Source: Spartobacteria bacterium (GTDB taxonomy: Bacteria; Verrucomicrobiota; Verrucomicrobiia; Chthoniobacterales; UBA10450). From it: a stretch of DNA of 64,000 nt. The position numbers were made by a program, and so were the translations under genes. The stretch is taken from the NCBI GenBank assembly GCA_021325495.1, contig JAJPGZ010000001.1, forward strand, positions 1-64,000, read 5' to 3'. Positions 32,088-42,726 of the stretch are shown here, piece by piece (the stretch's first letter is position 1; every line of letters begins with the position of its first letter). The notes under the pieces were generated by a model that was not told the origin of the DNA, searched no databases, and was given only the letters and a program-made list of their open reading frames with translations.

Positions 32088-34547
32088 TCATTCGAATCGC
32101 AGCGCAATGATGGGATCGATCTTGACCGCGCGTCGCGCCGGCAGATAACAAGCGGCCAGGGCCGCAAGCGCGAGGACGCACGTTACGCCTACGAAAATCG
32201 CGGGATCATTCGGATTAACACCGTAAAGAAGCGCCCCGATCAATCTCGTGGAAGCGAACGCGGTGACGAGACCGATGAGCAGGCCGATGCCGGCCAGCGT
32301 CATGCCTTGTTGCAGAACCAATTGCAGGACCTGCCGCGCCTGAGCGCCAAGCGCCATGCGGATGCCGAGCTCACGCGTACGCTGACTCACTGAGTAAGCC
32401 ATCACACCGTAAACGCCCATGGACGCGAGCACGAGCGCGAGCACGCCAAGACTCCCTAACAACAGCGCGCCCATCCAAGAGGGCCAGAGTGCAAACGCGA
32501 GATGATCGCGAATGGTCTTCTCGTAGGTGATCGGAATGTGCATGTCGATCTTGCGGACGATCTGGTGAACGTCGTTCAACACCGGCGCGGGTGGAGCGGA
32601 GGTGTGCACGAAAAGGGTGATCCCGCCGTCGGGCAAATCCACAAACGGAATGTAAATCATCGGGACTGGCGTCTCGCCCAGCGTCAGCGCTTTGGAATTG
32701 CGAACAATGCCGACCACTTCGATCGGCTCATTGTCGACGAGAAAACGGAAACTTCGCCCGATTGGGTCTTCGTTAGGCCAAAATTGTTCCGCCGCGGTCT
32801 CGTCGATAACCGCAACGCGCGCCGCCGTGCTCGAGCAATCCTGCTCGGAAATCTTTCGGCCGCGCATGAGCGAGATTCCCATGGTTTCGAAATAGCCGGA
32901 AGTGATCGGGCTAATGTTTCCGAGGCGACGATTATGTTCATCGCTGACGTCCCGGCCATCGACCATGATGGTGCGGCCCTGACCGCCGAACCCGAGCGGC
33001 ACCCATTGACTCAAGTCGGCGCTCGTGACGCGAGCGTCTTGTCGTACCTGATCGAGAATCGAACGGGCGACTTGTGCGCCACGGACTTTGTCATAGCCGG
33101 CGAGCGTCGGATCAATCGTCAGCAAGGCTAAGTTATCGGTGCGAAATCCTGGATCGATCGCCTGCGCACTATGAAACGCTTTCAAAAACAAAGCTGAGCC
33201 GATAAGCAATAACAGCGACACAGCGATTTGCGCGATAACCAGGAGATTCCGCAAACTCCACCGGCTGGCCGCGCCGCCGCCGGTCGCGATCGCACGTTCG
33301 CGCAGTCCTTGAGTTAAATTCCAGCGGGCAGTTTGCAAAGCGGGCGCGAGCCCAAAGATCGCGCCGCTAATAAGTGCGACCCCAAAGGCAAAGGAAATGA
33401 CGCGCGCATCCGGCTGGGGATCGAGCGCGAGCGGAACGGGAGTCGGAGGAATGAGTGAAAGAAGTAGATCGCCCAGCCAATACGCGAGCACGATTCCGCC
33501 CAAACCGCCGAGTAACGCGAGCAGAATGCTTTCCGTCAGCAATTGTCGGATCAATCGTCCGCGACCAGCGCCGAGGGCAAGGCGCACGGCAAGCTCGCGC
33601 TGACGCGTGGTCGCCCGCGCGAGCAAAAGATTAGCCACATTCGCGCAGGCAATAAGCAGAATACTGCCAGCGGCGACCAGGAGCAGAACGGAAATATTTT
33701 CTGCGATATTCTCGTTGCCCGGTCCGCCTAAGCCTTGGGCCTTAGCTGACTCCAGCGACATTAGCTTAATCGAGCGATCCTTATTTACGTCCGGATAAGC
33801 TTGCTCGAGCTGATGCGCGACTGTTTTCATTTGCGCTTCCGCCTGGGAAACTGTGACGCCGGGTTTGAGGCGTGCAATGATATTCAGAAACAAGGCGCGC
33901 CGTTTCTCGAACCACAATTGTCCGGTCGGATTAATCCACTCGTGCATCGCGAGCGGCACCCACATGTCCGGCGCGAAACCGACATCGACACCGGTGAAGC
34001 TCGGCGGCGTCACGCCGATGACGGTGAATGGTCGTCCGTTCAACGTGATCGTGCTGCCGACAATTCCATTATCGCCGCCGATCTTTTTCCAAAAACGATA
34101 CCCGAGAACAACCACGGGATGGCCATTCGGCGTTGTGTCTTCCTCGGGTGCGAATGAGCGACCGAGCATCGGCCGCACCTGCAGCATATCGAAGTAGTTT
34201 CCGCTCACCATCAGCCCCGCGACGTTCAGAGTTTCGGAGCCGCGCGTCATTCCCATTCCGGCGAAGGCGTAACCGCCGATGGCGCTAAACACGGTGTTGC
34301 TCTCTTTGTAATCGACGAAGTTGAGATAAGAGTTTGCCTGGTTGCCGCGCATGTGGCTGTCGGTGGTGAAGACTTTGACGAGCTCAGCGGCGTGGCCGAC
34401 CGGCAGCGGCTTTAGGAGCAGGGTGTTGATGATGCCAAAGGCAGTTGTGTTGACACCGATGCCGAGCGCGATCGCTAAAAAAGCGACAACTGAAAACGCC
34501 GGCGTCTTAATTAACATCCGGAAAGCGAACTTTAGATCGTTGATCAT
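32088..34547 (-). CDS. ADOP/MacB-type ABC transporter permease (operon gene 11)
   Basis: 819 aa. N-terminal helix (PAFSVVAFLAIALGIGVNTTAF), a large MacB_PCD periplasmic domain (about 50-275), three FtsX helices around 285-430, a second periplasmic domain, and three more helices at the C-terminus ending PIIALRFE. This duplicated layout defines the 'acidobacterial duplicated orphan permease' (ADOP) family. It needs an ATPase such as those encoded at 42723 or 45901. Last gene of the operon. Confidence 0.9.
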   Translation of the reverse strand: MINDLKFAFRMLIKTPAFSVVAFLAIALGIGVNTTAFGIINTLLLKPLPVGHAAELVKVFTTDSHMRGNQANSYLNFVDYKESNTVFSAIGGYAFAGMGMTRGSETLNVAGLMVSGNYFDMLQVRPMLGRSFAPEEDTTPNGHPVVVLGYRFWKKIGGDNGIVGSTITLNGRPFTVIGVTPPSFTGVDVGFAPDMWVPLAMHEWINPTGQLWFEKRRALFLNIIARLKPGVTVSQAEAQMKTVAHQLEQAYPDVNKDRSIKLMSLESAKAQGLGGPGNENIAENISVLLLVAAGSILLIACANVANLLLARATTRQRELAVRLALGAGRGRLIRQLLTESILLALLGGLGGIVLAYWLGDLLLSLIPPTPVPLALDPQPDARVISFAFGVALISGAIFGLAPALQTARWNLTQGLRERAIATGGGAASRWSLRNLLVIAQIAVSLLLLIGSALFLKAFHSAQAIDPGFRTDNLALLTIDPTLAGYDKVRGAQVARSILDQVRQDARVTSADLSQWVPLGFGGQGRTIMVDGRDVSDEHNRRLGNISPITSGYFETMGISLMRGRKISEQDCSSTAARVAVIDETAAEQFWPNEDPIGRSFRFLVDNEPIEVVGIVRNSKALTLGETPVPMIYIPFVDLPDGGITLFVHTSAPPAPVLNDVHQIVRKIDMHIPITYEKTIRDHLAFALWPSWMGALLLGSLGVLALVLASMGVYGVMAYSVSQRTRELGIRMALGAQARQVLQLVLQQGMTLAGIGLLIGLVTAFASTRLIGALLYGVNPNDPAIFVGVTCVLALAALAACYLPARRAVKIDPIIALRFE

Positions 34548-34549
34548 AG

Positions 34550-35314
34550 CTAATACTTAGCCTCCACGACTTTGATGCTGCCGTTGATGGCGCTCAGTTT
34601 CAGTTCCGCCGGCGACGGCCCCGAAACGATCATGTCGATCTTGCGCACGCCACCGGGTTGTCGATTTTGTTTGTCGACGAAATCGCTGAAGACATGACCG
34701 TTCAGGCTTGAAGCGATCATGTGAAGCGCGGCGTCGCCCGGGATGTAGGCGTGCGCATTTCCATTCACAATTTCAGCGTCGATGGTAAACGGCTGCGGTT
34801 CCCACCATTCGAATCCAACATCGACGCCGCCATTAGCAACGTGCGCGTGCACGTTACCGAAACAGTTGTGCACGAACATTCGCCCATTGCTTAGATTGGC
34901 CCGCGCAGTCCCGCGCATGCTTTCGATTAGCACTTCACCATTGGCGAGGTCAGCCCGCTCGATCTTGCACGTCCACGGCACGACGATGACATAATCAACG
35001 GTGCCGGAGCGGTCGCCGAAACTCCAGCCGGACGCGGGCGGATATTTTGTCTCGATCGACAATTGCTGCGGCGTAGTGGAAATGTCGATGTCGATCTTGT
35101 CGAGACGCTCCTGAGTATAAGCTCTCTTGATCGCCTGAATCTTAGCTTCGCTCGTATTCGCGCCGTAAATCCAAATCGCGCCATCGCGATTTGTCACGCT
35201 GATGGTGGCGTTTGGATCGAGTGGATAATTTCGAACGACGATGTCTTCAAAAATTGTCGCCGCCGGGCACATCGGTGCGATCAGTGCGACGATAGCTAAG
35301 ATCGACAATTTCAT
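34550..35314 (-). CDS. Exported DUF4097-type beta-repeat protein
   Basis: 254 aa with signal peptide MKLSILAIVALIAPMCPAAT. Parallel-beta repeats of the DUF4097 (putative adhesin) kind: ISVTNRDGAIWIYG, LANGEVLIESMRGTARANLSNGR and LSAINGSIKVVEAKY. It overlaps the upstream permease stop by 4 bp, so it is a true operon member, perhaps a periplasmic component or substrate of the transporter. Three 10-mers lie in it. Confidence 0.8.
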   Translation of the reverse strand: MKLSILAIVALIAPMCPAATIFEDIVVRNYPLDPNATISVTNRDGAIWIYGANTSEAKIQAIKRAYTQERLDKIDIDISTTPQQLSIETKYPPASGWSFGDRSGTVDYVIVVPWTCKIERADLANGEVLIESMRGTARANLSNGRMFVHNCFGNVHAHVANGGVDVGFEWWEPQPFTIDAEIVNGNAHAYIPGDAALHMIASSLNGHVFSDFVDKQNRQPGGVRKIDMIVSGPSPAELKLSAINGSIKVVEAKY

Positions 35315-37725
35315 TCGTATCGCAGCGCGACCATGGGATCGACGCTCATGGCGCGACGAGCCGGAACATAACTCGCGATCAAAGCCGCGCCCCCGAGCAA
35401 GGCGAGAACAATCGCGTAGGTCGTGAAATCATTCGCGCTCACGCCGAAGAGCAGAGACGTCATCAAACGCGTGGTCAGCAACGAGCCAACCAACCCGACC
35501 GCGACGCCGATCCCAACGACAACGAGACTTTGCCGCAAGATCAAACGCAACATGTCGATCTTTTGCGCGCCAAGCGCCATGCGAATGCCGATTTCGCGGG
35601 TCCGCTGCGCGACGCTATAAGCGATGACTCCGTAAATTCCAATCGCGGCCAGGACCATGGCGACGCCGGAGAAGGCACCAAGCAGCATCATATTGAATCG
35701 CGGTTGGGCGAGCGTAATTCCCACTCGTTCTTCCAAGGTATCGAGCTTGGGAACGAACAGGTCTTTGTCGAATTCATGGACGACGCCGCGAATCGCATTT
35801 TCCAATCCGTGGATCTCGGCCGTGGAAGTGCGCAAGACAATGCCCATCCGCCGCGACGGATCCTGCGCGGCCGCGACATAAAACTCAGGGATTGGTGCAA
35901 CTGAGAGCGATTCATGACGCGAACTGGCGACGACACCGACAATCTCGCGCGTGGTCGTTTTGTTATCGCCTTGATCAACCACAACGCGCTGTCCAATGGC
36001 GTTGCCGCCACCGAGAAACTTTTTCACGAACGCATCATTCACGATGATGACCGGGGCTGAATCGCTGGTGTCGTGTTCATTAAAAAATCGGCCGGCCAGC
36101 AAAGGCGTGCGCATCGCCTTGAAATAGTCAGGCGTGACGATGAGATGCGAGGCCCACGGATGATTTCCGGGAGCGATTGGCGGTTGGCCGGCAATGGTAA
36201 ATGTCGTTCCACGATCGTTTCCAGAGAATGGCATCGGCTCGGCGGCGCCGGCGGCTTCCACTCCGGGCAGAGCAGCGAGCTTCGGCATGATCTGTTCGAA
36301 AAATTGTCGATGTTGCGCGGAGTCCGGATATTTCACCTTCGGCATGATCAATTGCATGGTCACCGCGTGCGACGGTTCGAATCCGGGTTTGGTCGCGCGC
36401 AAGTTAGCGAAGCTCTTGATCAAGAGACCGGCGCCGGCGAGCAGGAGCAGGGAGAGCGCGACTTGCGAAATAACGAGCAAACCGCGCAATCGATGAGATT
36501 CCGGCCCGATCGCGCCGCGATTTCCTTCCTGGAGCGATTCGTTCACGTTCGGGCGCGTGACTTGTAACGCCGGAATCAGCGCGAAGAGAAGTGTGCTGCA
36601 CACGGCGACGGCAAAGGTGAAGAACCAAACCGGCGCGTTAATTGAAATCTGAGCAAGTCTCGGTACGTCCCGCGGACCGAACGCGCGCAAGAGATCGATT
36701 CCCCACCAAGCGATGAGCAGTCCAACGATTGCTCCAACAAAAGCGAGGAGAAATCCTTCCAGCAGTAATTGCGAGACGATCCGTGCGCGGCTCGCGCCCA
36801 GCGCGGTGCGAATAGCGATCTCTCTTTGTCGCGCGGTCGCGCGCGCGAGCAAGAGATTGGCGACATTGGCGCAGGCGATGAGCAGAACGAAAAGCACGGC
36901 CGCGAGAATGGTGAAGAGCGCGGGCCGGACATCGCCGACAATGTCGTTATGCAAACCGACGACTAATTCGGTGCGACCAGTGTTGGAATCGGGATACTGC
37001 TTTTCCAAACGAGCGGCGATGGCGTTTAGCTCCGCATTACATTGCTGGACCGTGATTCCCGGTTTCGTCCGTCCCACCAAACGCAAAAAGTGACCGTCAC
37101 GTCGATTGACCTCGTCCGGCACCAGCGGATGCAACGGCATCAAATACTCGGCCCGCTCACCTTCGACCGGGAATTGAAAACCGGGCGGCATCACCCCGAT
37201 GACAGTGTAAGCTCGAAACGAGAAATAAATCTGGCGACCGATAATATTTGGATCGCTGTTGAAAAGAGTTTGCCAGGCGTGGTGGGTCAAGACCACGACG
37301 CGAGCATCGACGTTGTCTTCATCGCGGGTAAAACCGCGACCGAGCATTGGACGAACACCGAGAACACGAAACACGTCTGAGGTCACGGCCACGCCAACAA
37401 TTTCGCGCGCTTCTTCGCTCCCGGTGATGACCGCGCCGGCGCGCGTGTAAGCGGTCAAACTATCCAGGGTCTGAGATTGGTCGCGAAAATCGACGTAGTC
37501 AGGAATGGAATCGGTTTCCTTTTCGTTTTCCGGAGCGTGCTTGCCCCAGACTGCGACCAGCTGATCCGGATTTAAAAACGGCAAAGGCCGCAGCAAAACC
37601 GCATCGATTACACTGAAGATGGCGCTGTTCGCGCCAATGCCGAGAGCGAGCGTGAGAACGGCGATGGCTGTAAATCCGGGCGCTTTCGCCAGCATTCTTA
37701 ACGCATATCTAAGATCGGTTAACAT
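35311..37725 (-). CDS. ADOP/MacB-type ABC transporter permease (operon gene 9)
   Basis: 804 aa, same layout as the other permeases (MLTDLRYALRMLAKAPGFTA, IAIRTALGASRARIVSQLLLEG, RRAMSVDPMVALRYE). The FtsX helices and both MacB_PCD domains are intact. Its start is separated by 22 bp from the upstream permease stop, with a forward 10-mer at 37726-37735 abutting the ATG. Confidence 0.9.
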   Translation of the reverse strand: MLTDLRYALRMLAKAPGFTAIAVLTLALGIGANSAIFSVIDAVLLRPLPFLNPDQLVAVWGKHAPENEKETDSIPDYVDFRDQSQTLDSLTAYTRAGAVITGSEEAREIVGVAVTSDVFRVLGVRPMLGRGFTRDEDNVDARVVVLTHHAWQTLFNSDPNIIGRQIYFSFRAYTVIGVMPPGFQFPVEGERAEYLMPLHPLVPDEVNRRDGHFLRLVGRTKPGITVQQCNAELNAIAARLEKQYPDSNTGRTELVVGLHNDIVGDVRPALFTILAAVLFVLLIACANVANLLLARATARQREIAIRTALGASRARIVSQLLLEGFLLAFVGAIVGLLIAWWGIDLLRAFGPRDVPRLAQISINAPVWFFTFAVAVCSTLLFALIPALQVTRPNVNESLQEGNRGAIGPESHRLRGLLVISQVALSLLLLAGAGLLIKSFANLRATKPGFEPSHAVTMQLIMPKVKYPDSAQHRQFFEQIMPKLAALPGVEAAGAAEPMPFSGNDRGTTFTIAGQPPIAPGNHPWASHLIVTPDYFKAMRTPLLAGRFFNEHDTSDSAPVIIVNDAFVKKFLGGGNAIGQRVVVDQGDNKTTTREIVGVVASSRHESLSVAPIPEFYVAAAQDPSRRMGIVLRTSTAEIHGLENAIRGVVHEFDKDLFVPKLDTLEERVGITLAQPRFNMMLLGAFSGVAMVLAAIGIYGVIAYSVAQRTREIGIRMALGAQKIDMLRLILRQSLVVVGIGVAVGLVGSLLTTRLMTSLLFGVSANDFTTYAIVLALLGGAALIASYVPARRAMSVDPMVALRYE

Positions 37726-37747
37726 AAGATCGACATCGTAATTTAAA

Positions 37748-40171
37748 TTAGTCCGTGCGTAGCGCGTGGATCGGATCGACCAGGGTGGCGCGGCGAGCTG
37801 GAATCAAACAGGCGAGCAACGCGGCTAAGCCAAGGATAGCAGCTGCGGCAATAAGTAAGAAAGGATTGTGCGGCGATATTTGATAGAGTTGCGCGGCGAT
37901 TAAACGGCCAACGCCAAAGGTTGCGACCAGACCGATGATTAATCCGATCAAAACGGGGTTCATTCCCTGTCGAACAACTAACTGCAAAACGTCGCGCGTC
38001 TGCGCTCCGAGCGCCATGCGCACTCCGATTTCGCCAGTGCGTTGTTCTACGGTGTAAGCAACCGCGGCGTAAATTCCAACGACCGCCAGAAGCAAAGCAA
38101 TGCCAGCGAACACACCTAGCAGACCCATGGTCAATCGTTGTTGACCGAGCGATTGGCTGATAATCGCGTCCAAGGTGTTCGGTTGCAAGATTGGCAATGA
38201 GTTGTCGATCTTGTTCAAAGACGCGCGAACGGCTCCTCCAATTGCTTCCGGCCGAAGCGACGTGCGCACCAACAAATTTACGAATGGACCGTCACGTTGC
38301 GGCCATGAGCGATAGAACTCGACTTCGTTTTCCTTGGCGAGTTGCAGCGACCGCACATCGCCGACAACGCCGATAACTTCCGCGGCGCGTCCGGTGCCGT
38401 TGTCGGTCCCGAAAAGAATCTGATGGCCGATCGGCTCTTCGTTTGGAAATAATTTCTTAGCCGTCGCATTACTTAGAATGACCTTCCATGGCTGATCCAC
38501 ATCGTCCTGCGCGGTAAAATCGCGACCGGAGAGCAGCGGGATGCCGAGCGTCCGAAAATATCCGGGCGAAACGCTACGGGTCAGACCAAGCGGGCGCTGC
38601 TTGACCGGGATCGGATCGCGATCTGTGCGCGCGTACGGCGAGGACGAATAATTTCCGGTGAGCGGGACCGCATCGGCGATGGCCACGCTTTGAACACCGG
38701 GCGCATTTTTTACCTCTTCTAAGAGACGCTCGACAAAGAGAGAGCGGGCGCGCGAATCAGGATATTGCGCTGGAGGCAGACCGATTCCGCCCACCCAAGT
38801 ATGGTCGGAACTAAATCCGGATTTCTGATGACTTAGCCTAACGAAACTTGAGACCAGCATCGATGCGGCCGCGAGTAACACGACCGACAGACCAACCTGC
38901 GCCGCAACCAATCCTCGACGAAAACGATGTTGGCCGCGGCTGCCGCTGATTGCGCGGCCGCCCTCTTTCAATGCGTCAACCAGATGAGCGCGTGAACTCT
39001 GCCAGGCTGGATAGAGCCCCATGACTAAGCCGGTGAAGATCGACAATGCGATGGTGAAGACCAGGACCGGCCATTGCAGTTTAAGTTCTTTTTCCAAAGG
39101 AATGTTATCGCCCGCGACATGAGGCACGACTGAGACAGCCCATAACGCGAGACAGAGACCAACGGCGCCGCCGACCACGCTGATGAGCGTGCTCTCCAAG
39201 ACAAACAAGCGAATGATGCTGCGGCGTTCCGCTCCAAGCGCCATGCGCAACGCAATCTCACGTCGCCGCCCCGTAAAGCGAACGAGCAACAAGTTTGCGA
39301 CGTTGCTGCAAGCGATCAACAAGACCGCGCCGACCGCGGCTAAGAGAATGAGGAACGCCGGTCGCAAATCACCGGTGACATCTTCGTCTGCGGAAATCAA
39401 CACGGACGTCAGACCGTTGTCGGCATTCTCTGGATATTGTTCGCGGTAGCTGCGATCGAGCGCCGGCATCGAAGCTTGCGCCTGTTTAATTGTTAGGCCC
39501 GGCTTGAGTCGGCCAATGCAACGCATGAAACTAACGCCGCGCATGAGGCGGTCTTTCTCCAAACCGGGCGGGTCGAACGGTTTTGCTACAAAAACTTCGG
39601 CGTCGCGCCCAAACCAGGAAATGGGCACATCGGGTAACACGCCGACAATTGTTGTGGGCACGCCATTCAAAGTAATGCTTCGACCCACGATCGCGGAATC
39701 GGAACCGAACCGCTTTCGGACGAATGTCGTTGTTACCAATGCGACATCGTCTTTTGCTTCTTCTTCCGGCCGAAAATTACGACCCATGACCGGGTGAATT
39801 CCGAGCACGTCAAAATAGTTAGCGGTAACGTTGCCGCCGAGAAGTTGCACGGGCTCACCCTGGCCAGTGAGAATGAAACCGTTGCCCCAGTCCGCCGCCA
39901 ACTGGGTGAATGCAGTTTGGCCATCGCGATATTGCCAGAACTTCGGGACGGAAAACGGGAATTGTTTTAAGTCGCGCGTTTTATCCTCGCCATAAATGCG
40001 CACGATTCTCTCCGGTTCGGCAAAGGGCAGTCCGCGAAAAAACAGATCATGCATCATGCTAAAAATCGCGGTGTTGGCGCCAATGCCGACAGCTAATGTA
40101 ACGATGGCAAGGAAACTGAATGCCGGTGACTTAGTTAATTGCCGCAGAGCAAAACGAATATCGTCTAGCAT
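37748..40171 (-). CDS. ADOP/MacB-type ABC transporter permease (operon gene 8)
   Basis: 807 aa. MLDDIRFALRQLTKSPAFSFLAIV, IALRMALGAERRSIIRLFVLE and RRATLVDPIHALRTD mark the same duplicated FtsX layout. Compared with its neighbours it has few dispersed 10-mers (only 38213 and 39036), which may reflect constraint or later arrival. Confidence 0.9.
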   Translation of the reverse strand: MLDDIRFALRQLTKSPAFSFLAIVTLAVGIGANTAIFSMMHDLFFRGLPFAEPERIVRIYGEDKTRDLKQFPFSVPKFWQYRDGQTAFTQLAADWGNGFILTGQGEPVQLLGGNVTANYFDVLGIHPVMGRNFRPEEEAKDDVALVTTTFVRKRFGSDSAIVGRSITLNGVPTTIVGVLPDVPISWFGRDAEVFVAKPFDPPGLEKDRLMRGVSFMRCIGRLKPGLTIKQAQASMPALDRSYREQYPENADNGLTSVLISADEDVTGDLRPAFLILLAAVGAVLLIACSNVANLLLVRFTGRRREIALRMALGAERRSIIRLFVLESTLISVVGGAVGLCLALWAVSVVPHVAGDNIPLEKELKLQWPVLVFTIALSIFTGLVMGLYPAWQSSRAHLVDALKEGGRAISGSRGQHRFRRGLVAAQVGLSVVLLAAASMLVSSFVRLSHQKSGFSSDHTWVGGIGLPPAQYPDSRARSLFVERLLEEVKNAPGVQSVAIADAVPLTGNYSSSPYARTDRDPIPVKQRPLGLTRSVSPGYFRTLGIPLLSGRDFTAQDDVDQPWKVILSNATAKKLFPNEEPIGHQILFGTDNGTGRAAEVIGVVGDVRSLQLAKENEVEFYRSWPQRDGPFVNLLVRTSLRPEAIGGAVRASLNKIDNSLPILQPNTLDAIISQSLGQQRLTMGLLGVFAGIALLLAVVGIYAAVAYTVEQRTGEIGVRMALGAQTRDVLQLVVRQGMNPVLIGLIIGLVATFGVGRLIAAQLYQISPHNPFLLIAAAAILGLAALLACLIPARRATLVDPIHALRTD

Positions 40172-40221
40172 AAGTCTTGAGAGCTGAGATTTCTTGCTAA
40201 GATCGACATCTACTCGTCAGT

Positions 40222-42726
40222 TTATTCATAACGAAGCGCGACCATGGGATCGACGCGGGTGGCGCGGCGGGCCGGGACGAAACAAGAAATTGCGGCAACA
40301 AGCGTGAGCATACCTCCGACGGCGAAATAGATGGTCGGGTCGAGCGGATTGACCTTGAAGAGGATGTTTTTGAGCGCGGCCGCGGCGACGACGCCGAGAA
40401 GCAGCGCAACGCCACCGACGCCGAGCACGAGGCCGATGCCGAGTTGCCACGCGCCCTGATTCATGACCATGCGCAAAATGCGAAGCGCATCAGCACCGAG
40501 TGCCATACGAATTCCGAACTCCTGCGTGCGTTGATTGACGGAGAAGCTCATCACGCCATACAGGCCGACCCCAGAAAGAACAAAAGCGACCACGCCAAAG
40601 ACGGTGAAGAGGGTGGCGATCACGCGGTTTCCGGAGAGGACATCGTTGTGGAATTGCGCGGGAGTGCCAGGGAAGTATGTCGGCAAATTTGAATCGAGTT
40701 CGGCCACGGCCTTACTCAAAACCGGACCGAGCGTGTCGGCGCGGACGCCGGCTCGCGGCCTAACGAGCACGGTGGCTAATTGGGTGGCGGGCGACGCACC
40801 AAGAAGCGGCATGTAGAAGCCCGCGGCTTCCGTTTGCTGATCGAAGGGACCTTGCATCAACGTGTCCGGAACGACGCCCACAATGGTGCGCCATGGTTGC
40901 TCTTTGCCGGGATTGAAGATGCGCACCTGATGTCCGATGGCGCTTTGGTTGCCCCAATGTCTGCGGGCGAAGCTCGCATTGACGATCGCGACGGGCTGTT
41001 TTGCGTCGCTGTCGTCAATGGTGAAATCGCGGCCCTCGCGGATTTTCAGTCCAAGCGTAGTGAAGTAGCCGTCGGAGACGGATTCAAAGTTGCAGCGTGG
41101 ACGGTCGCGATCTGTCAGGTAATTCTGACCGTCTACCTCATATTGTCCGCTCGCGGCGAAGGTCATGCGAAAGCGATCTGTCATCGACGCAGCTTCGAAC
41201 TGCGGATTGTTTCGCAGCGTGCGAACGGCCCGCGTAAAAAATTCGCGGCGCGAGTCTTCGCTCGGATACGGACCTTCCATTAAAGCAAGGCGCGCGGCGT
41301 AGAGGCCGTTCTCGTCGTATCCGTAGTCGAGCTTCGTTTGATTGCGGATCGATTTAATCTGCAAAGTCGCAGCGATGAGCAGCGCCGCCGTGAGCGCGAT
41401 TTGTCCGACTACGAGAACGCGCGTGATGACATTAACAAGACGACTGCTATTGCCGCGGCCGCCTTCCTTCATCACTTCCGCGGCGTTGCCACGTGAGCTA
41501 AGAAATGCGGGGAGCAAACCAGAAACGACGGTCGCGACCAGTGTGATCGCGAGAGTGAAAGCGAGCACGCGGCCGTCGATGGTGAAGCGCCACCAGTAGG
41601 GTGGCGGAAACGGCGCGGCCTTTACCACTTTGTCGAACATGTCCGTGCCCCAGAGCGCGAGCATCGAACCGGCGACCGCACCGAAAATGGCGACAACCAA
41701 ACTTTCGGTCAACATTTGCCTAACGAGTCGCCAACGTGTCGCCCCGAGCGCACCGCGAATGGCGAGCTCCTTCGCGCGCAACGCGGCGCGGCCGAATTGC
41801 ATGTTCATTACGTTGACGCATGCAATGAGCAGCACGACAACGACCGCGCCGAGCATGGCCCAAACGATCTGGCGCAACTGCACGCCGGTGAAAAAATTGA
41901 TCAGTGGCAGAACCGCGGCAGAGGTGAAATTCTGGTTGGTCTTCGGATTTTCAGTAGCGATGTTTCGCGCGATCGCGATCATCTCGGCGTTTGCCTGGTC
42001 GAGCGTAACACCCGGTTTAAGGCGGCCCATCACCGCGGGCGCGCGGCTGTTGGCCCCGAGGAAAAGTTCACCGCGCGGCGTCGGCGGCCATTCATTATAG
42101 AGTGGTGTCCAAAGTTCCTCCGAAATCGGAAACTCGAAACCCGGCGGCATGACACCGATGATCGTCGCGGCCTTGCCGTTAATGATAACGCTCTGGCCGA
42201 CGATGTTCGGATCGGCGTTAAAATCGCGGCGCCAGATTTTGTCGCCGAGGATCGCTGTCTTAGGCGAGCCTGCCTTATTGTCTTCCGCCGTGAAATCGCG
42301 TCCGAGCGCCGGCGTGACCCCGATGATCTTAAATATGTCGTCCGTCACATACGCGCCGGTGTAACGTTGCGGATTGTTTTTGTAGGTAACGTTGATTGTC
42401 GATCCATTGAGATAGCCCGCCATCATCGTGAATGACTTTTGCGCCGCCTTGATGTCCTCGTAATCCTGCGTCGCCGGAATGTTCCCGTTACCAAAGTTAT
42501 TGTTTTGGTCACTCGCCTTCGGATCGATCAGACCGACACTGACGAGTTGTTCCGGATGCGGAAATGAAAACCCGCGCAGCACGATCGCGTTGACGACGGC
42601 GAACTGCGTCATGGCGCCGCCAATCCCGAGCGCGAGGACGATGATTGAGAGAAGTAGAAAGACTTTGTCCTTTAGGAGAATGCGAAAACCGACACGGATG
42701 TCCTGGGTCAACGAATCGAGGATCAT
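40222..42726 (-). CDS. ADOP/MacB-type ABC transporter permease (operon gene 7)
   Basis: 834 aa from ATG 42724-42726 ([14 protein letters not shown]). The much longer frame reaching 43236 runs antisense through the ATPase gene and is not used. Start and preceding ATPase stop overlap by 4 bp (ATGA), tying the pair. FtsX helices and MacB_PCD domains are as in the others, ending RRATRVDPMVALRYE. Confidence 0.9.
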   Translation of the reverse strand: MILDSLTQDIRVGFRILLKDKVFLLLSIIVLALGIGGAMTQFAVVNAIVLRGFSFPHPEQLVSVGLIDPKASDQNNNFGNGNIPATQDYEDIKAAQKSFTMMAGYLNGSTINVTYKNNPQRYTGAYVTDDIFKIIGVTPALGRDFTAEDNKAGSPKTAILGDKIWRRDFNADPNIVGQSVIINGKAATIIGVMPPGFEFPISEELWTPLYNEWPPTPRGELFLGANSRAPAVMGRLKPGVTLDQANAEMIAIARNIATENPKTNQNFTSAAVLPLINFFTGVQLRQIVWAMLGAVVVVLLIACVNVMNMQFGRAALRAKELAIRGALGATRWRLVRQMLTESLVVAIFGAVAGSMLALWGTDMFDKVVKAAPFPPPYWWRFTIDGRVLAFTLAITLVATVVSGLLPAFLSSRGNAAEVMKEGGRGNSSRLVNVITRVLVVGQIALTAALLIAATLQIKSIRNQTKLDYGYDENGLYAARLALMEGPYPSEDSRREFFTRAVRTLRNNPQFEAASMTDRFRMTFAASGQYEVDGQNYLTDRDRPRCNFESVSDGYFTTLGLKIREGRDFTIDDSDAKQPVAIVNASFARRHWGNQSAIGHQVRIFNPGKEQPWRTIVGVVPDTLMQGPFDQQTEAAGFYMPLLGASPATQLATVLVRPRAGVRADTLGPVLSKAVAELDSNLPTYFPGTPAQFHNDVLSGNRVIATLFTVFGVVAFVLSGVGLYGVMSFSVNQRTQEFGIRMALGADALRILRMVMNQGAWQLGIGLVLGVGGVALLLGVVAAAALKNILFKVNPLDPTIYFAVGGMLTLVAAISCFVPARRATRVDPMVALRYE